Assembly: GCF_949987515.2 (NCBI RefSeq)
Contig: NC_082683.1
Location: 127,558,582 to 127,622,581 of the forward strand
DNA from: Delphinus delphis
Lineage: Eukaryota > Chordata > Mammalia > Artiodactyla > Delphinidae
DNA length: 64,000 nucleotides
Direction: 5' to 3'
Both the position numbers and the translations under genes were made by a program. Each line of letters begins with the position of its first letter. Positions within the stretch are counted from its first letter, which is position 1. Shown piece after piece: positions 35,515-45,867 of the stretch. The notes under the pieces were generated by a model that was not told the DNA's origin, did no database searches, and saw nothing but the letters and a program-made list of their open reading frames with translations.

Positions 35515-36780
35515 GTGACTTTGGGATACCTCTGACTTCTGGTATTTAACTTATTGCTCTGGGGACTCTTTCTCAATCTCTTCGTTAGTTCTACTTCTTT
35601 CAGGTGCTCATTAAGTATTGGTATTTTCCAGACTCCATATTCATCACTCTTCTCCACTCTGTTCCTACTCATCTGTTCTCTTGGCTTTAACAACCTGCTC
35701 CAATGAAGACTCACAAATTATTATCTCTACACAGGACCTTTATCCTAAGTTCCAGTTGCTCAGTCTAACTATGTACTTGTTGTCTTAATCTAGATATTCT
35801 CTAGGTATCTAAAGGTCAACATATCCTCATCTTCTCCCATTTTTTTTTTTTACAGTGTAGCATAGTCTAATGCTCAAGAGCACAGATGCTAGAGTCACAC
35901 TTTCTAGGTTTGAGTCCTAGATCTGTCACTAGCTTTGTGACTTTGAGAAAATTATGTAACGCTTCTGTGCCTCAGTGTTCCCATCGGTGAAGTGAGAATA
36001 ACAATAGTATCTACCTCATAGGGTTGTTATGAAGATCAAATGAGAATGATGCCTGGCACATGGTAGATACTATATATATATCAGCTATAACCAGATATTT
36101 TTGTATTTCCTATTCTGATTAATGGCACCACTATTCAATCAGCTTCCCAAACCAGAAATATCCTGGTGGCTATTAACTCCTTCATATCATTTCATTCCAC
36201 ATCAAAGTGATCATTAAGTCCTGTCAGTTGTCCATCCTCTCTGTTGTCTTCTCTCCATCTTCACTATCACTGCCTTGAATAACCTTTATCATCTTCTTCC
36301 TCAGTGACCTAGACTGGTTAGTGACTAGCCTCCCTGTCTTTTGTTTTCCCTTTTCAACATTCTCTGTAGAGTCCCCCAGTGAACTGTAAATCTGATCACT
36401 GAAAACTCTTCAATGCTCTCCTGTTTTCATAGGAAGAAAAAAATACAAGTGAAGCATCTAAGGTCTCCTCCTGCCTCCTTCTCCAGAGACTTCTCCACCT
36501 CATTCTGACCTTTCTTTAATATTTACAGTTCCATAATGTTCTGTGTTATGTAGATCTCCCATGTCTTTACACATTCCCTGTGGATCCCCTGTGGGAATGC
36601 CTCCTTATCTTATGTCTCTCTGAAATTGTTTCTGGCTGGTCCCCCAAGCAGAATAGATTATTCCCTGCTTTGCATTGATACTTCAACTTGTGTGGAGCTT
36701 AACCATAGAGTCTGTCATGCTTACTGTAGTCATTTGCATTTTGTTTCCCACTCCCCTCCCGAAGACTAAGATGATTTGGC
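35515..36780 (+). repeat. L2-type LINE fragment, sense, split by a MIR
   Basis: L2 sense character in 35515-35850 ('tatctctacacaggacctttatcc', 'ctaggtatctaaaggtcaacatatcc') and 36086-36780 ('aaactcttcaatgctctcctg', 'ctcctcctgcctccttctcc'). It faces the antisense L2 at 34700-35510. Confidence 0.55.
35851..36085 (+). repeat. MIR-type SINE, nearly full length, inside L2
   Basis: Full order of MIR landmarks from 'acagtgtagcatagtctaatg' through 'gtttgagtcctagatctgtcac', 'tgcctcagtgttcccatc', 'ctacctcatagggttgttatgaa' to 'gatgcctggcacatggtag'. Confidence 0.9.
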
Positions 36781-37809
36781 TTTGAATGGATCAGCTACAT
36801 GAATTAACTTATTGGAGGGTATGAGTTATATCTCTTGGCTTCAGTCAAGAGCAGATGTTAGACATTTATTTACTGAACAGATCACCTGGTTAGTCATCAT
36901 TACATCTATATTGAACAAAAGCATGTCCATAGTTTATTTTCTGCTAAGGGGGGGAAATTCCTTTTAGCTTTGTTGATACAGCCATTGCTCTCTTTTTAGG
37001 CTTCCAAAGATCAATCATTTCCTAATTGAGCAATGATAATATTTCTTGATAACTAAGTTTCTGGAAGAGCCAATAAGAAATGTTATCAAGGTGGTTCTTA
37101 GACCACAGCATGGGAACTGTTCTCTCCTTTTTGTTCAGGAATCAGGAAACCATGAAAGAGCATTGACTTTTTGTCTGAAGACTAGCGGTTAAGACTGTGT
37201 AGATTAATGCTTTATTGAGATGGGTTGAGAGAGAAGAAAGACATTTGAATCGTAGCTGCTATGTGGCATAGAGAGGGAAGCACTACTCCTGCCTTAAAAA
37301 TCTGTACAGTCCAATCATAGATGAGGCATTCAGGCTAAAGAAGGGAGTCAATTTAATACTGCTTAGTCTCCAGATTACTCTTCTTGCTCTACCTTGAAGG
37401 TCCATTTTTCAGGAAAATGGCACACAAATTTAAATCCACAGTAATACTAAAGGCACAGTCTTTTTTTCTGCATTAATTTAGCAAAGTAATTTTTCTGTAA
37501 GATCTACCTACAGAAGAACCAACCACCTATTGCACAGAAAATAATAACATTCAAATGGATGGTTGTACTCAATGGATAATGAATTATTCATGATTGTTTG
37601 TATCAGTGCCTTGGCTCCCTGTTGATGGAGGCAGGAATAAGGAACTGAGCTTTCCAAACCAGTGCAGCTGGTCAATATCAAAGTGACAGTTCAGGTGGGA
37701 TCTGAGTCTCCTCACCTCCAAATTTCATTCATGAAATGTTAAAAATTGTCAAGGCTTTTTTTCTTTACGTGAGAGGTTGCTAAAATATCAGGGAAAACAC
37801 CCTGTGGTT
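36781..37809. other. Unique intronic DNA
   Basis: No repeat or exon recognised. Confidence 0.5.
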
Positions 37810-37985
37810 GTATTGTAGCAATAATAATAGTACTACTTTTTTCTGTGGTGCTTTGGTTTTTAAAAATTTCCCATGTGTTGCATTTCCTTTAATTCATAGG
37901 ATTATCTCAATTTAGTAGAAAAAGAAACTGAGGTTTAGAGAATTTTGCCCATTCAGTGGCAGAACTGTGGTTCAATGAGAAGTCC
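37810..37985 (-). repeat. MIR-type fragment
   Basis: 'Aataataatagtac', 'catttcctttaattcatagg', 'aaagaaactgaggtttagagaattttgcc' and 'ggcagaactgtggttcaatg' fit antisense MIR. Confidence 0.6.
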
Positions 37986-39528
37986 TCTGTGTTTCATTTG
38001 AGGGCTCACCCCCTTACCTCTCACAGCAGGGGTGTGCTGGGCATATGGTTTTCATGCTGCTGGGTCATCAGAATGACATGAATCTTCAGGGTGCCAGATT
38101 AGTCACTCAGTCTTCAGAAGAGAGAAATTTCTCTCTCGTGCTTTGTGGCACTCAGATACTCCTGTGAAGTCAGGAGAGACTTCAAAATAGCAGGATTTGG
38201 TTACCAAATCTTTTGACTTTTGGTGAAAATGTATGTGTTGGAGGTAGGACTGGTGAGAGCCATGAAGGGGATACTTGAAAACGTTTATTACTCTTAAAGC
38301 AAAGTTCTGTTTGCTTAATAAAAATGTAGAGAAAAGTGTTAGCTATGTCTGTCGGCTTACTTTTTAGCCAAACACATGATAATTATTTGTTATTTAAGAT
38401 GTTTGATACCTTCTCTTCTGCTTTGATAATGTTCAAATGATTGTTACTAAATCTACATCATAAATACATGGTCACAAGCATGAGTTGAAGCAGATCCCAG
38501 CACGAAGGTATTAAGTAACTAAACCTCCTTTCTTCCTTCTTCCTTCTCTCCTTTATTTTCTATATCTTTTTCTTAACGAAAATATTTTATTGATTTGTTA
38601 AATGCCATTATTTAGACATTTAAGACATGTATATTTACCTTTGGCATCTATACATCCTAAAACCTCATTCATGGCCCTAATAACTCAAACAGATGGCCTC
38701 CCGCTCTTTGCTCTGGAGTTTTGTTTCATTTTCCCTTTATCCATTTTGATTCTCAAATTAACTTTTCCTTTTTAGGTCTAGGCACAGAGTAGATGCCCTC
38801 CTTGTTTTTTTTAAAGTGATTACTGAAAACATCCAAACTAACAAATATTCTGATACAGTTCCTGAAGAATATTAAGAGTATCTGATTACATGTATTTGGA
38901 TGTTTTTAAAAGGAGAGTGTCTCTCTCATTTCTGAACTCTAGTGTAATTTATCTGCTCCCTTCTTAATGGTTTTCTTTGTGTATGTATGTCTTTATCTTC
39001 CCATTAGATTTCATACTCCTGGTGTCTAATTAGTGCAGGCTCATGCCCACAGCATCTTCCTAGCACTTCTTAGTTTATCAGTGAATTTTTTGATAAGTAA
39101 ATCATACTATTTATTCAGGTGGCATTTTTTAAAGAGCAAAAACAAGTCTGTAATTTCACTATTCTCTATTTTAGTTACATATAGTGACATTACAAATGAA
39201 ACTTAGCCCTTGGAGTCAAGGAGTAAAGTCATTAACTTAGCTAAGAGGCTGTCAGAATTTACACTAGCACTTGCAAAATAAATTAGTTGTAACTAGGGGA
39301 AATTTTGCTTAATTTTATCTCTGTAACTCTCTATTTCCAAAGTATTAGTGGAGCTAAATCCTTGGATTTTGCAGCATTCTCACTGACCATTACCAATTGT
39401 ATAAGCTGTTGTTTACTGAAATCCCATCTGTGTTGAAGCTGTGTTCTGTCAATTTTCCTACAAAACTCATAGTATATCCCATGCCATTATTACCCACTAA
39501 ATCGTTAAGTAACATTTCCTTACTTGAG
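37986..39528. other. Unique intronic DNA
   Basis: No repeat family or exon recognised. Confidence 0.45.
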
Positions 39529-39545
39529 GCCAGTGGTTCTCAAAT

Positions 39546-40250
39546 TGTAACAGGGAAGAGCTAAATTGGACTCCATGTTTGATCTGTTTCTTTGACTTTA
39601 ACCTTTGCTTTTCGTTTTTTTTTTTTTTTTTTTTTTTGCGGTACGCGGGCCTCTCACTGTTGTGGCCTCTCCCGTTGCGGCGCACAGGCTCCGGACGCGC
39701 AGGCTCAGCGGCCGTGGCTCACCGGCCTAGACACTCCACAGCATGTGGGAACTTACCGTACCGGGCTTCCCGTACCGGGGCACGAACCCGTGTCCCCTGC
39801 ATTGTCAGGCGGACTCTCAACCACTGTGCCACCAGGGAAGCCCGCTTTTCGTTGTTTTTGTTATTATAATCATACCTAATGGCCTCCCTCAGGTAACCTT
39901 GCCCCTCTGCCTGAATGTTAAACCAAAGTGCCTTTGTACATCCTGACCCTGTCCACCTGTGGATGGCTGCAAGAAAGAAGAAATTAACACATCCCCTCCT
40001 GGAGGCTGGCCATTCCAGGTGATATTTGCAAAACTTATGGCCATTTTACTTTACTTCCTCATCACCTCCCCCTCTCTGATTCTATAAAAGAAACTGGCAT
40101 CCAGACCCTGATAAGATAGTTTTTCAGAGACACTAGTCCACCATCTTCTTTGTCTGCAGGATTTCTGAATAAAGTTGCTATTCCTTGCCTCAACACCTCA
40201 TCTCCTATTCACTAGCCTGTTGTGTGGCATGCAGAGCGAGCTTGGACTCA
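39546..40250 (+). mobile_element. Probable solo LTR of an endogenous retrovirus, with a SINE inside
   Basis: Starts TGTAACAGGG and ends near ...GGACTCA, so TG...CA ends are possible. TATAAAAG at 40083-40090 and AATAAA at 40168-40173 are spaced as in a U3-R junction. About 480 bp remain without the SINE. No gag, pol or env sequence is present. A clean flanking duplication is not evident. Class I (gamma-type) is a guess. Confidence 0.6.
39607..39853 (-). mobile_element. CHR-type SINE, short form, with internal duplication
   Basis: The body is 39617-39843, antisense, flanked by the perfect 10-bp duplication GCTTTTCGTT at 39607-39616 and 39844-39853. Around 39752-39780 a ~15-bp unit is repeated ('cttaccgtaccggg' then 'cttcccgtaccggg'). 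Confidence 0.95.
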
Positions 40251-40415
40251 ATAAAAAAACCATGGTGAACATCAGAATCCCCTGGAGTTTGTTAAGAGTA
40301 TAGATGCCACATCTTTCCCCAAACATTTTGAATCTGTAGGTTCAGAATGGATCCTGGGTGTCTGTGGTTATAACACTTTCTGGTGGTCCTGGAACCACTT
40401 TTTGGGAAACATTGC

Positions 40416-41288
40416 CATTGAGTCAGAAATTTATTTTGAATGGAATTCTGTGATTTTTAAAATGATGATCTTTTAAAAGTTGTGAGTCATTCTAAATGTC
40501 TTTAAAAATAGTGTTATAGGTATGTTTATGAATTCTCTTCGACATTTCAGAATCAGTACTGATTTATGTGGCATTATAGATGTAATTATAAAATACTTTC
40601 TTTGCAGTTTTATTGGTTTAGTGTATATTAACATGCCATATTAAACACAATATTTATTTGAAAAATCTCCTTTTTTATAAGCTCCTATCTATCGGGAATG
40701 AGAAAAACAAAAATCAAATTGCAGTATTTTTTCTGCTGTTAATTTCTACATATGCAATATTTATCTCCGCTTAATCCCACATTTTGTGTATGACCTTTTA
40801 TTGGAGAAAAAATTTAGGTATTTAGAAGATACAATCTAATGTGCCTTTATTACCTCTTATAATGGTCAGTATTTCATGGTGTTAATATTCATCTTGAAGC
40901 TGGACGGAGTGATGAATTTTTTAATTACCAAAGAGTTTAAGGATTAACTTCTACAGCAAATATTTTTGTAAATCCTTGTTCTCTGAAAATAAAAATGAAT
41001 TGACAATACACAGTAGTTTAATGCAAACTTTTATTAATTCCAGCTAAATGAATGAATTACATATTCCAGTGAGGTCATTATGATAATGCATGTGGGTTAA
41101 TATTCATTATAAGGGCCCTTCCCCACCCCCACCCCCTTTTTTATTTTGCAAACGTCTCTTTTATAAGGTGGGTCTAGCATTCTTTAGATATGTGATGCAT
41201 TGAAAGGTTGAGAATTAGAATTTCTGTGGAACTTGATTTGTAAATTTATAGGTGATCAGAATTCCTTAATATGGCTTAATCTATTCCT
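40416..41288. other. Repeat-poor DNA before DNM3 exon 2
   Basis: No recognisable interspersed repeat in the last ~870 bp of intron 1. AT-rich, no open frame of note. Confidence 0.5.
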
Positions 41289-41303
41289 TCTTTTTTTTTT
41301 TAG
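41289..41303 (+). promoter_or_regulatory. DNM3: Splice acceptor of DNM3 exon 2
   Basis: A pyrimidine tract (C followed by 11 T from 41290) runs to TAG at 41301-41303. CTTAAT at 41275-41280, about 25 bp upstream, fits a branch site. Confidence 0.9.
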
Positions 41304-41377
41304 GGACTTTCTCCCTCGAGGGTCAGGCATTGTAACGAGAAGGCCTCTTGTGCTGCAGCTTGTTACTTCCAAAGCAG
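41304..41377 (+). CDS. DNM3: Dynamin GTPase exon (DNM3 exon 2), partial CDS
   Basis: A 74-bp exon with 24 whole codons plus one base at the start and one at the end. It translates as [15 protein letters not shown], then VLQLVTSKA. Its first G completes an arginine codon begun in exon 1, and the last G starts the glutamate codon of exon 3. In dynamins this is residues 55-78 of the GTPase domain and holds switch I: the threonine of GIVTRRP equals Thr65 of dynamin-1, which is needed for GTP hydrolysis. The P-loop (exon 1) and G3 motif are outside the window. From memory, dynamin-1 has LVNATT and dynamin-2 LIFSKT here, whereas dynamin-3 has LVTSKA; dynamin-1-like proteins begin DLLPRGT. Dynamin-3 is a membrane-fission GTPase of endocytosis, mainly in brain and testis. 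Intact frame and both splice sites argue against a processed pseudogene. Confidence 0.93.
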
Positions 41378-41383
41378 GTAATG
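41378..41383 (+). promoter_or_regulatory. DNM3: Splice donor after DNM3 exon 2
   Basis: The exon ends GCAG and the intron starts GTAATG, a good GT donor with a phase-1 split of the next codon. Confidence 0.9.
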
Positions 41384-41648
41384 AATGAGGATGTTTGCCA
41401 CATGGATGAGTGTATCCTATGGTACCTGTTGTCTCCATTCCTGGCTGTTGGGTTGTAGCAACAGAAACGTTTTTGTGATCACTCTGCTATGGGTAGCTGC
41501 CTATATTTCTCTCCAAAATGCCTTCTTCTTCATTGCTTTTTAAATTCCCTTTATTACATTAAATGGAAAGTCTCATTTCTCATTGTAATATATTTATAAT
41601 TTTACAGTGTGGCATAACCACTAATACCCCTTTGGTATACTTTCTTCC

Positions 41649-41683
41649 TGTGTGTGTGTGTGTGTATGTGTGTTTGTGTGTCT
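41649..41683. repeat. (TG)n microsatellite, interrupted
   Basis: A TG run with two interruptions, 270 bp downstream of exon 2. Confidence 0.9.
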
Positions 41684-41757
41684 GGGAATTTTTTAAAAGT
41701 AATTTAACATCCATCTAACACCTGTATGCATACTGTCGACTGAAAAAAAAAAGTGCA

Positions 41758-42165
41758 ACCTAAAAGTTGAGAGTTGTGTTTTATTTGGTGGGAATTTTTA
41801 GGGTTTAAAGCCCGGGAGGCAGCATCTCAAGTAACCCTGAAAGACCTGCTCCGAGGAGGCAATGGGGGAGCTAGGATATATAGGAGTTTTGCAACAAAGG
41901 GCAGGTAGTAGGAACAAAAGATTACTGTTAATAAAAGAAAACTAGATATCTCAAGGAATTTATCACTTTTCTGAGACTGGGAAGATGCAAGAGTCTAGGC
42001 TCAATGAAATCATTTCTTTGATACGTACCTCAGCTATCTGGGGTCAGTATCTTGTGTTTTCACATCCTGAGTTTCCTCAGGGCTCACCAGCCCACCCTCC
42101 CGTCGTGGCTGCAATCACTGATAACTGTGACATCCTTTGTTTACTGATATGGCAGGCAATATTCC
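41758..42165 (-). mobile_element. Interspersed LTR-like repeat, family unassigned
   Basis: The segment ('aaagttgagagttgtgttttatttggtgggaattttt', 'aggcagcatctcaagtaaccctga', 'aggatatataggagttttgcaac', 'ctatctggggtcagtatc') matches my memory of a repeat common in cetartiodactyl genomes, probably an LTR. Strand and edges are uncertain. Confidence 0.45.
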
Positions 42166-42674
42166 ATTTATCAATATGTATAGTGTATGTGTATCTATAT
42201 CTATGTTTATATCCATATCTGGATCTATATCTAATGTGCTGTTTTTGGCCCTCTCCTTAACACCATGGTAATTTGATAGGCAAATGAGCTTTGTTTTCAT
42301 TTTTGTTTCTCAATAACTGGTGATGTGGAATTTTTTGTGTGCGTTTATTTGGTATTTGTATTTCTTCTTTTGTGAATTGGCTGTTTTTTTTTAATCTTTG
42401 CCTATTGCTTTTTGAGAATTTTACTACTTTTCCTAATAATTTCTTTGAATGCTTAAGATTGAAGCACTTGTAAAGTTCATGTCTCATAATTTGCAAAAAC
42501 AAGGTCATGGAGGTTTACCCTTATGTTTTCTTATAATAATTTTACAGTTTTGATTTTACATTTAGACCTTTGATCCATTTTGAGTTAATTTTTGTAAGTG
42601 GTACAAAGTAAGAGTTCAACTTCATTTTTTTGCATGTGTATATCCAATTGTCCCAGCACCATTTTTAGAAAAGA

Positions 42675-42884
42675 CTATTCTTTCTCCACTGTATGTTTTT
42701 TGGCACCTTCATTGAAAATAAATTGGCCATAGATATATGGGTTTATTTCTGGACTCCCAAGTCTATTCAGTTGTTCTATATCTCTGTATTTGTGCCTGTA
42801 CCATACTCTCTTAATTACCCTTGCTTTGTACTTAGTTTTGAAATTCAGAAGTATGAGTTTTTCTACTTTGTTCTTCCTTTTCAA
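42675..42884 (-). pseudogene. L1 ORF2 fragment downstream of RT
   Basis: 69 residues of ORF2 after the RT core: KLILLNFKTKYKARVIKRVW, then YRHKYRDIEQLNRLGSPEIN and PYIYGQFIFNEGAKK. It belongs to the non-inverted part of the twin-primed L1. Confidence 0.75.
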
Positions 42885-43133
42885 GATTGTTTTGGCTATC
42901 CTGAGTCCTTTAAAATTCTATGTGAATTTGAGAATCAGTTTGTTTTATCCTAGGAATGCAAGATTGATTTAATATCTGAAAATCAAGTAATGTATCATAT
43001 CAACAGAATGAAAACAAAAATCACGGGATTGTCTCAATAGACTTAGAATGAGCATTTAAGAAAATCCCATACTCCATCATGAAACACTTGGCAAACTAGG
43101 AATAGAAGGCACTTCCTCAACTTAATAAAGGAC

Positions 43134-43524
43134 ATGTATGAAAAACTCACAGCTAACATCATACTTAATGGTAAAAGACAGAATGCTTTCCCTCTAATAT
43201 TGGGAATAAAACAAGGATGTCCACTGTTGTCACTTCTATTCAGTGTTGTACTAGAGGTTCTAGCCAGCGCAGTTGGGCAAGAGAAAAAAAATAAAAGACA
43301 TCCGTATTGGAGAGGATAGAGTAAAATTATCTCTATTTGCAGATGATACGATCAGGTGCATAAAAGTTCCTAAGGAAGTCACTAAACAACTATTAGAACT
43401 AATAAATGAGCTCCACAAGGTTACAGGATACCAGATAAAGATACAAAACTCAATTGTAATTTTATACACTTGCAATGCGCACGATCAAAAACTTGCAGTA
43501 AGAAAACAATTCTATTTACAATAG
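43134..43524 (+). pseudogene. L1 ORF2 RT fragment, inverted part, one frameshift
   Basis: Two overlapping frames together cover RT: 43134-43319 holds KLTANIILNGKRQNAFPL and GIKQGCPLLSLLFSVVLE; 43273-43524 holds RVKLSLFADDT (catalytic FADD kept) and TGYQIKIQN. A frame shift near 43280-43310 separates them. Confidence 0.82.
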
Positions 43525-43829
43525 CATCATAAAGAATACACTACTTAGGAATAAATTTAACAAGAAGAGCAAAACTTATACTATGAAAACTACAAACTGT
43601 TATTTAGATAATTTGAAAAACATCCCATATTCACTGATTGGAAGACTTAATGTAAGATGGCAGTACTTCCCAAATTGATTGATAGAGTCAATGCAATCCT
43701 TATCACAATTCAGCTCACTTTTTGGGTAGAAATTGTAGACATTTTAAACCATTTCTTAATGTAAAAAAATCGAAGTTTGATCCAAAGGAATGGACTTGAA
43801 TGATGTCATTTGAAAAAAGTAAATTGCTT

Positions 43830-43925
43830 ACAAATCTACAATGTACCAGATACTATTTGAAGCTCTGGAGATATAGCAGTGACTAGGACAAAGTCTCTGC
43901 CCTTCTGGTGATTTATAGCCTGGTT
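43830..43925 (-). repeat. L2-type LINE end
   Basis: 'Tacaatgtaccagatactatttgaagctctggagatatagcagtgactagg' is the antisense L2 3' end, well recognisable. Confidence 0.7.
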
Positions 43926-44170
43926 ATATCATTTTTAATGTACAGAAGGTTTACTCTTTTTGGTTATAAAATCTATACATATACATTTAACAAAAAGTAA
44001 ATATTTAGCATAATTTTTTCCTTTCCATACTTTTTAAATTTTTTAGCATTTAGTTCAGAAATTTATTTTCATGTATGAAGAAATAATTCTTGCCCCAGTC
44101 TCCTTTATCTTATATTGCACTCTTACTGCAATCTATTTCTGAATATCTTTTTTGTTTTAATGTGCCAACA

Positions 44171-44282
44171 CTATAGTGTTGTGCCATGTGGCATATGGGG
44201 TCTTAGTTCCCTGACTCGCACCTCCTGCAGTGGAAGTACAAAGTCTTAACCACTGGACTGCCAGGGAAGTCCCTACAGTGTT
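44171..44282 (-). mobile_element. Short tRNA-derived SINE (CHR-1-like), antisense
   Basis: 'Gtggcatatggggtcttagttccctgactcgc' to 'ggactgccagggaagtccc'. CTATAGTGTT and CTACAGTGTT flank 44181-44272. No T-run remains. Confidence 0.75.
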
Positions 44283-44844
44283 TTACTTATAACAGGTTTA
44301 TAATTTGCTTTAATATCTATCTATCAGGGCTATAGTCCTCCCGCATTATCTATTTATTTATTTATAATTTTTATTATTTTTATTAATTTGAAGAGTTTGA
44401 ATAACAAAATTTTATTTGTGTAAAACTGATACAGGCTTCTTCTACATTTTAGGCATTCCCAGTTTGGGAGCTTTTTTTTAAAAAATAATTATTGGAGTAA
44501 AATTGCTTTACAATGTTGTGTTAGTTTCTGCTGTTTAACAAAGTGAATCAGCTGTATGTATACACATATCCCCATATCTCCTCCCTCTTGCGTCTCACTC
44601 TCACCGCCCTATCCCACCCCTCTAGGTGGTCACAAGGCACAGAGGTGATCTCCCTGTGCTATGTGGCTGCTTCCCACTAGCTATCTATTTTAAATTTGGT
44701 AGTGTATATATGTCCATGCCACTTTCTCACGTCGTCCCGGCTTACCCTTCCCTTTACCTGTGTCCTCAAGTCCATTCTCTACGTCTGTTTCTTTACTCCT
44801 GTCCTGCACCTAGGTTCTTCAGAACCCTTTTTTTTTGTTTTGTT

Positions 44845-45304
44845 TTAGATTCCACATATAGTTGTTAGTATACGGTATTTGTTTTTCTCTTTCTGACTTA
44901 CTTCACTCTGTATGACAGACTCTAGGTCCATCCACCTCACTACAAATAACTCAATTTCATTTCTTTTTATGACTGAGTAATATTCCATTGAATATATGGG
45001 CCACATCTTCTTTATCCATTCATCTGTCAATGGGCACTTAGGATACTTCCATGGTCTGACTATTGTAAATAGTGCTGCAGTGAACATTGTGGTACATGAC
45101 TCTTTTTGAATTATGGTTTTCTCAGGGTATATGCCCAGTAGTGGGATTGCTGGGTAGTACAGTACTTAGTTTTTTAAAGAACCTCCATACTGTTTTCCAT
45201 AGTGGCTGGATCAATTTACATTCACACCAACAGTGCAATAGGGTTCCCTTTTCTCCACACCCTCTCCGGGAGTTATTGTTTATAGACTTTTTGATGATGG
45301 CCAT
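44845..45304 (-). pseudogene. L1-C ORF2 C-terminal fragments
   Basis: 44845-45087 holds KCPLTDEWIKKMWPIYSMEY and the last ORF2 residues. 45122-45304 holds [17 protein letters not shown], in which the first cysteine of the C-X3-C-X7-H-X4-C motif is replaced by serine. A frame break separates them. Confidence 0.8.
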
Positions 45305-45621
45305 TCTGAGTGGTGTGAAGTGTTACCTCATTATAGTTTTGATTTGCATTTCTCTAGTGATTAGAGATGTTGAGCATCCTTTCATGTGTTTGTTGGCAAT
45401 CTGTATATCTTCTTTGGAGAAATGTCTATTTAGGTTTTCTGCCCATTTTTGGATTAGGTTGTTATTTTTTGATAATTGAGCTGCATGAGCTGCTTGTATG
45501 TTTTGGAGATTAATCCTTTGTCAGTTGCTTCGTTTGCAAATATTCTCCCATTCTGAGTGTTGTCTTTTGGTCTTGTTTATGGTTTCCTTTGCTGTGCAAA
45601 AGCTTTGAAGTTTCATTAGGT

Positions 45622-45867
45622 CCCATTTGTTTATTTTTTATTTTATTTATTTAATTTTTGCGGTATGTGGGCCTCCCACCGTTGTGTCCTCTCCCGCTGT
45701 GGGGCACAGGCCCTGGACGTGCAGGCTCAGCAGCCATGGCTCACAGGCCCAGCTGCTCCGCGGCACGTGAGATACTCCCGGACTGGGGCACGAACCCACG
45801 TCCCCTGCATTGGCAGGTGGACCCCCAACCACTGCGCCACCAGGGAAGCTCCCATTTGTTTATTTTT
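45622..45867 (-). mobile_element. CHR-type SINE, short form, inside L1-C
   Basis: The body is 45639-45850, antisense. The 17-bp duplication CCCATTTGTTTATTTTT, made of L1-C sequence, lies at 45622-45638 and 45851-45867, so the SINE postdates L1-C. Confidence 0.95.

Larger units (their letters stand above)
39529..40415. repeat. MER5A-like DNA transposon remnant, split by an LTR
   Basis: 'Ccagtggttctcaaa' at 39529-39544 is the terminal sequence of MER5A-type hAT elements. It resumes at about 40258 with 'gtgaacatcagaatcccctgg', 'tgaatctgtaggttcagaatgg' and 'ctttttgggaaacattg'. An LTR plus a SINE lie between. Confidence 0.65.
1..41303 (+). other. DNM3: DNM3 intron 1 (3' part)
   Basis: Everything left of the dynamin exon is read as the 3' part of the preceding intron, at least 41 kb long. 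No other segment shows splice-bounded coding sequence; the open frames present are short, full of repeat-derived translations or unsupported. Long first introns are typical of dynamin-3 in mammals. The upstream exon, which should carry the P-loop, is not in the window. The 3' end has a T-rich tract at 41289-41300 followed by AG at 41302-41303, with branch-point-like CTTAAT at 41275-41280. Confidence 0.8.
42166..43770 (-). mobile_element. Twin-primed (5'-inverted) old LINE-1
   Basis: About 42270-42945 is L1 on the minus strand (post-RT ORF2 and beyond, 3' end to the left). 42946-43770 is L1 on the plus strand (RT region). The inner junction joins the inversion point to the 5'-truncated end, and the plus part ends at 'gtagaaattgtagac', about where the minus part begins in L1 coordinates. 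That is the arrangement twin priming produces. The left edge is diffuse. Confidence 0.85.

Noticed and set aside
39546..40250. Endogenous retrovirus with coding genes
   Set aside because: Only LTR-like sequence is present; no gag, pol or env remnants seen on either side.
41304..41377. Processed dynamin pseudogene
   Set aside because: The homology stops exactly at splice sites on both sides and the frame is intact.
41256..41438. 60-codon minus-strand frame across the DNM3 exon
   Set aside because: Shadow of the sense exon; low-complexity ends and no homology.
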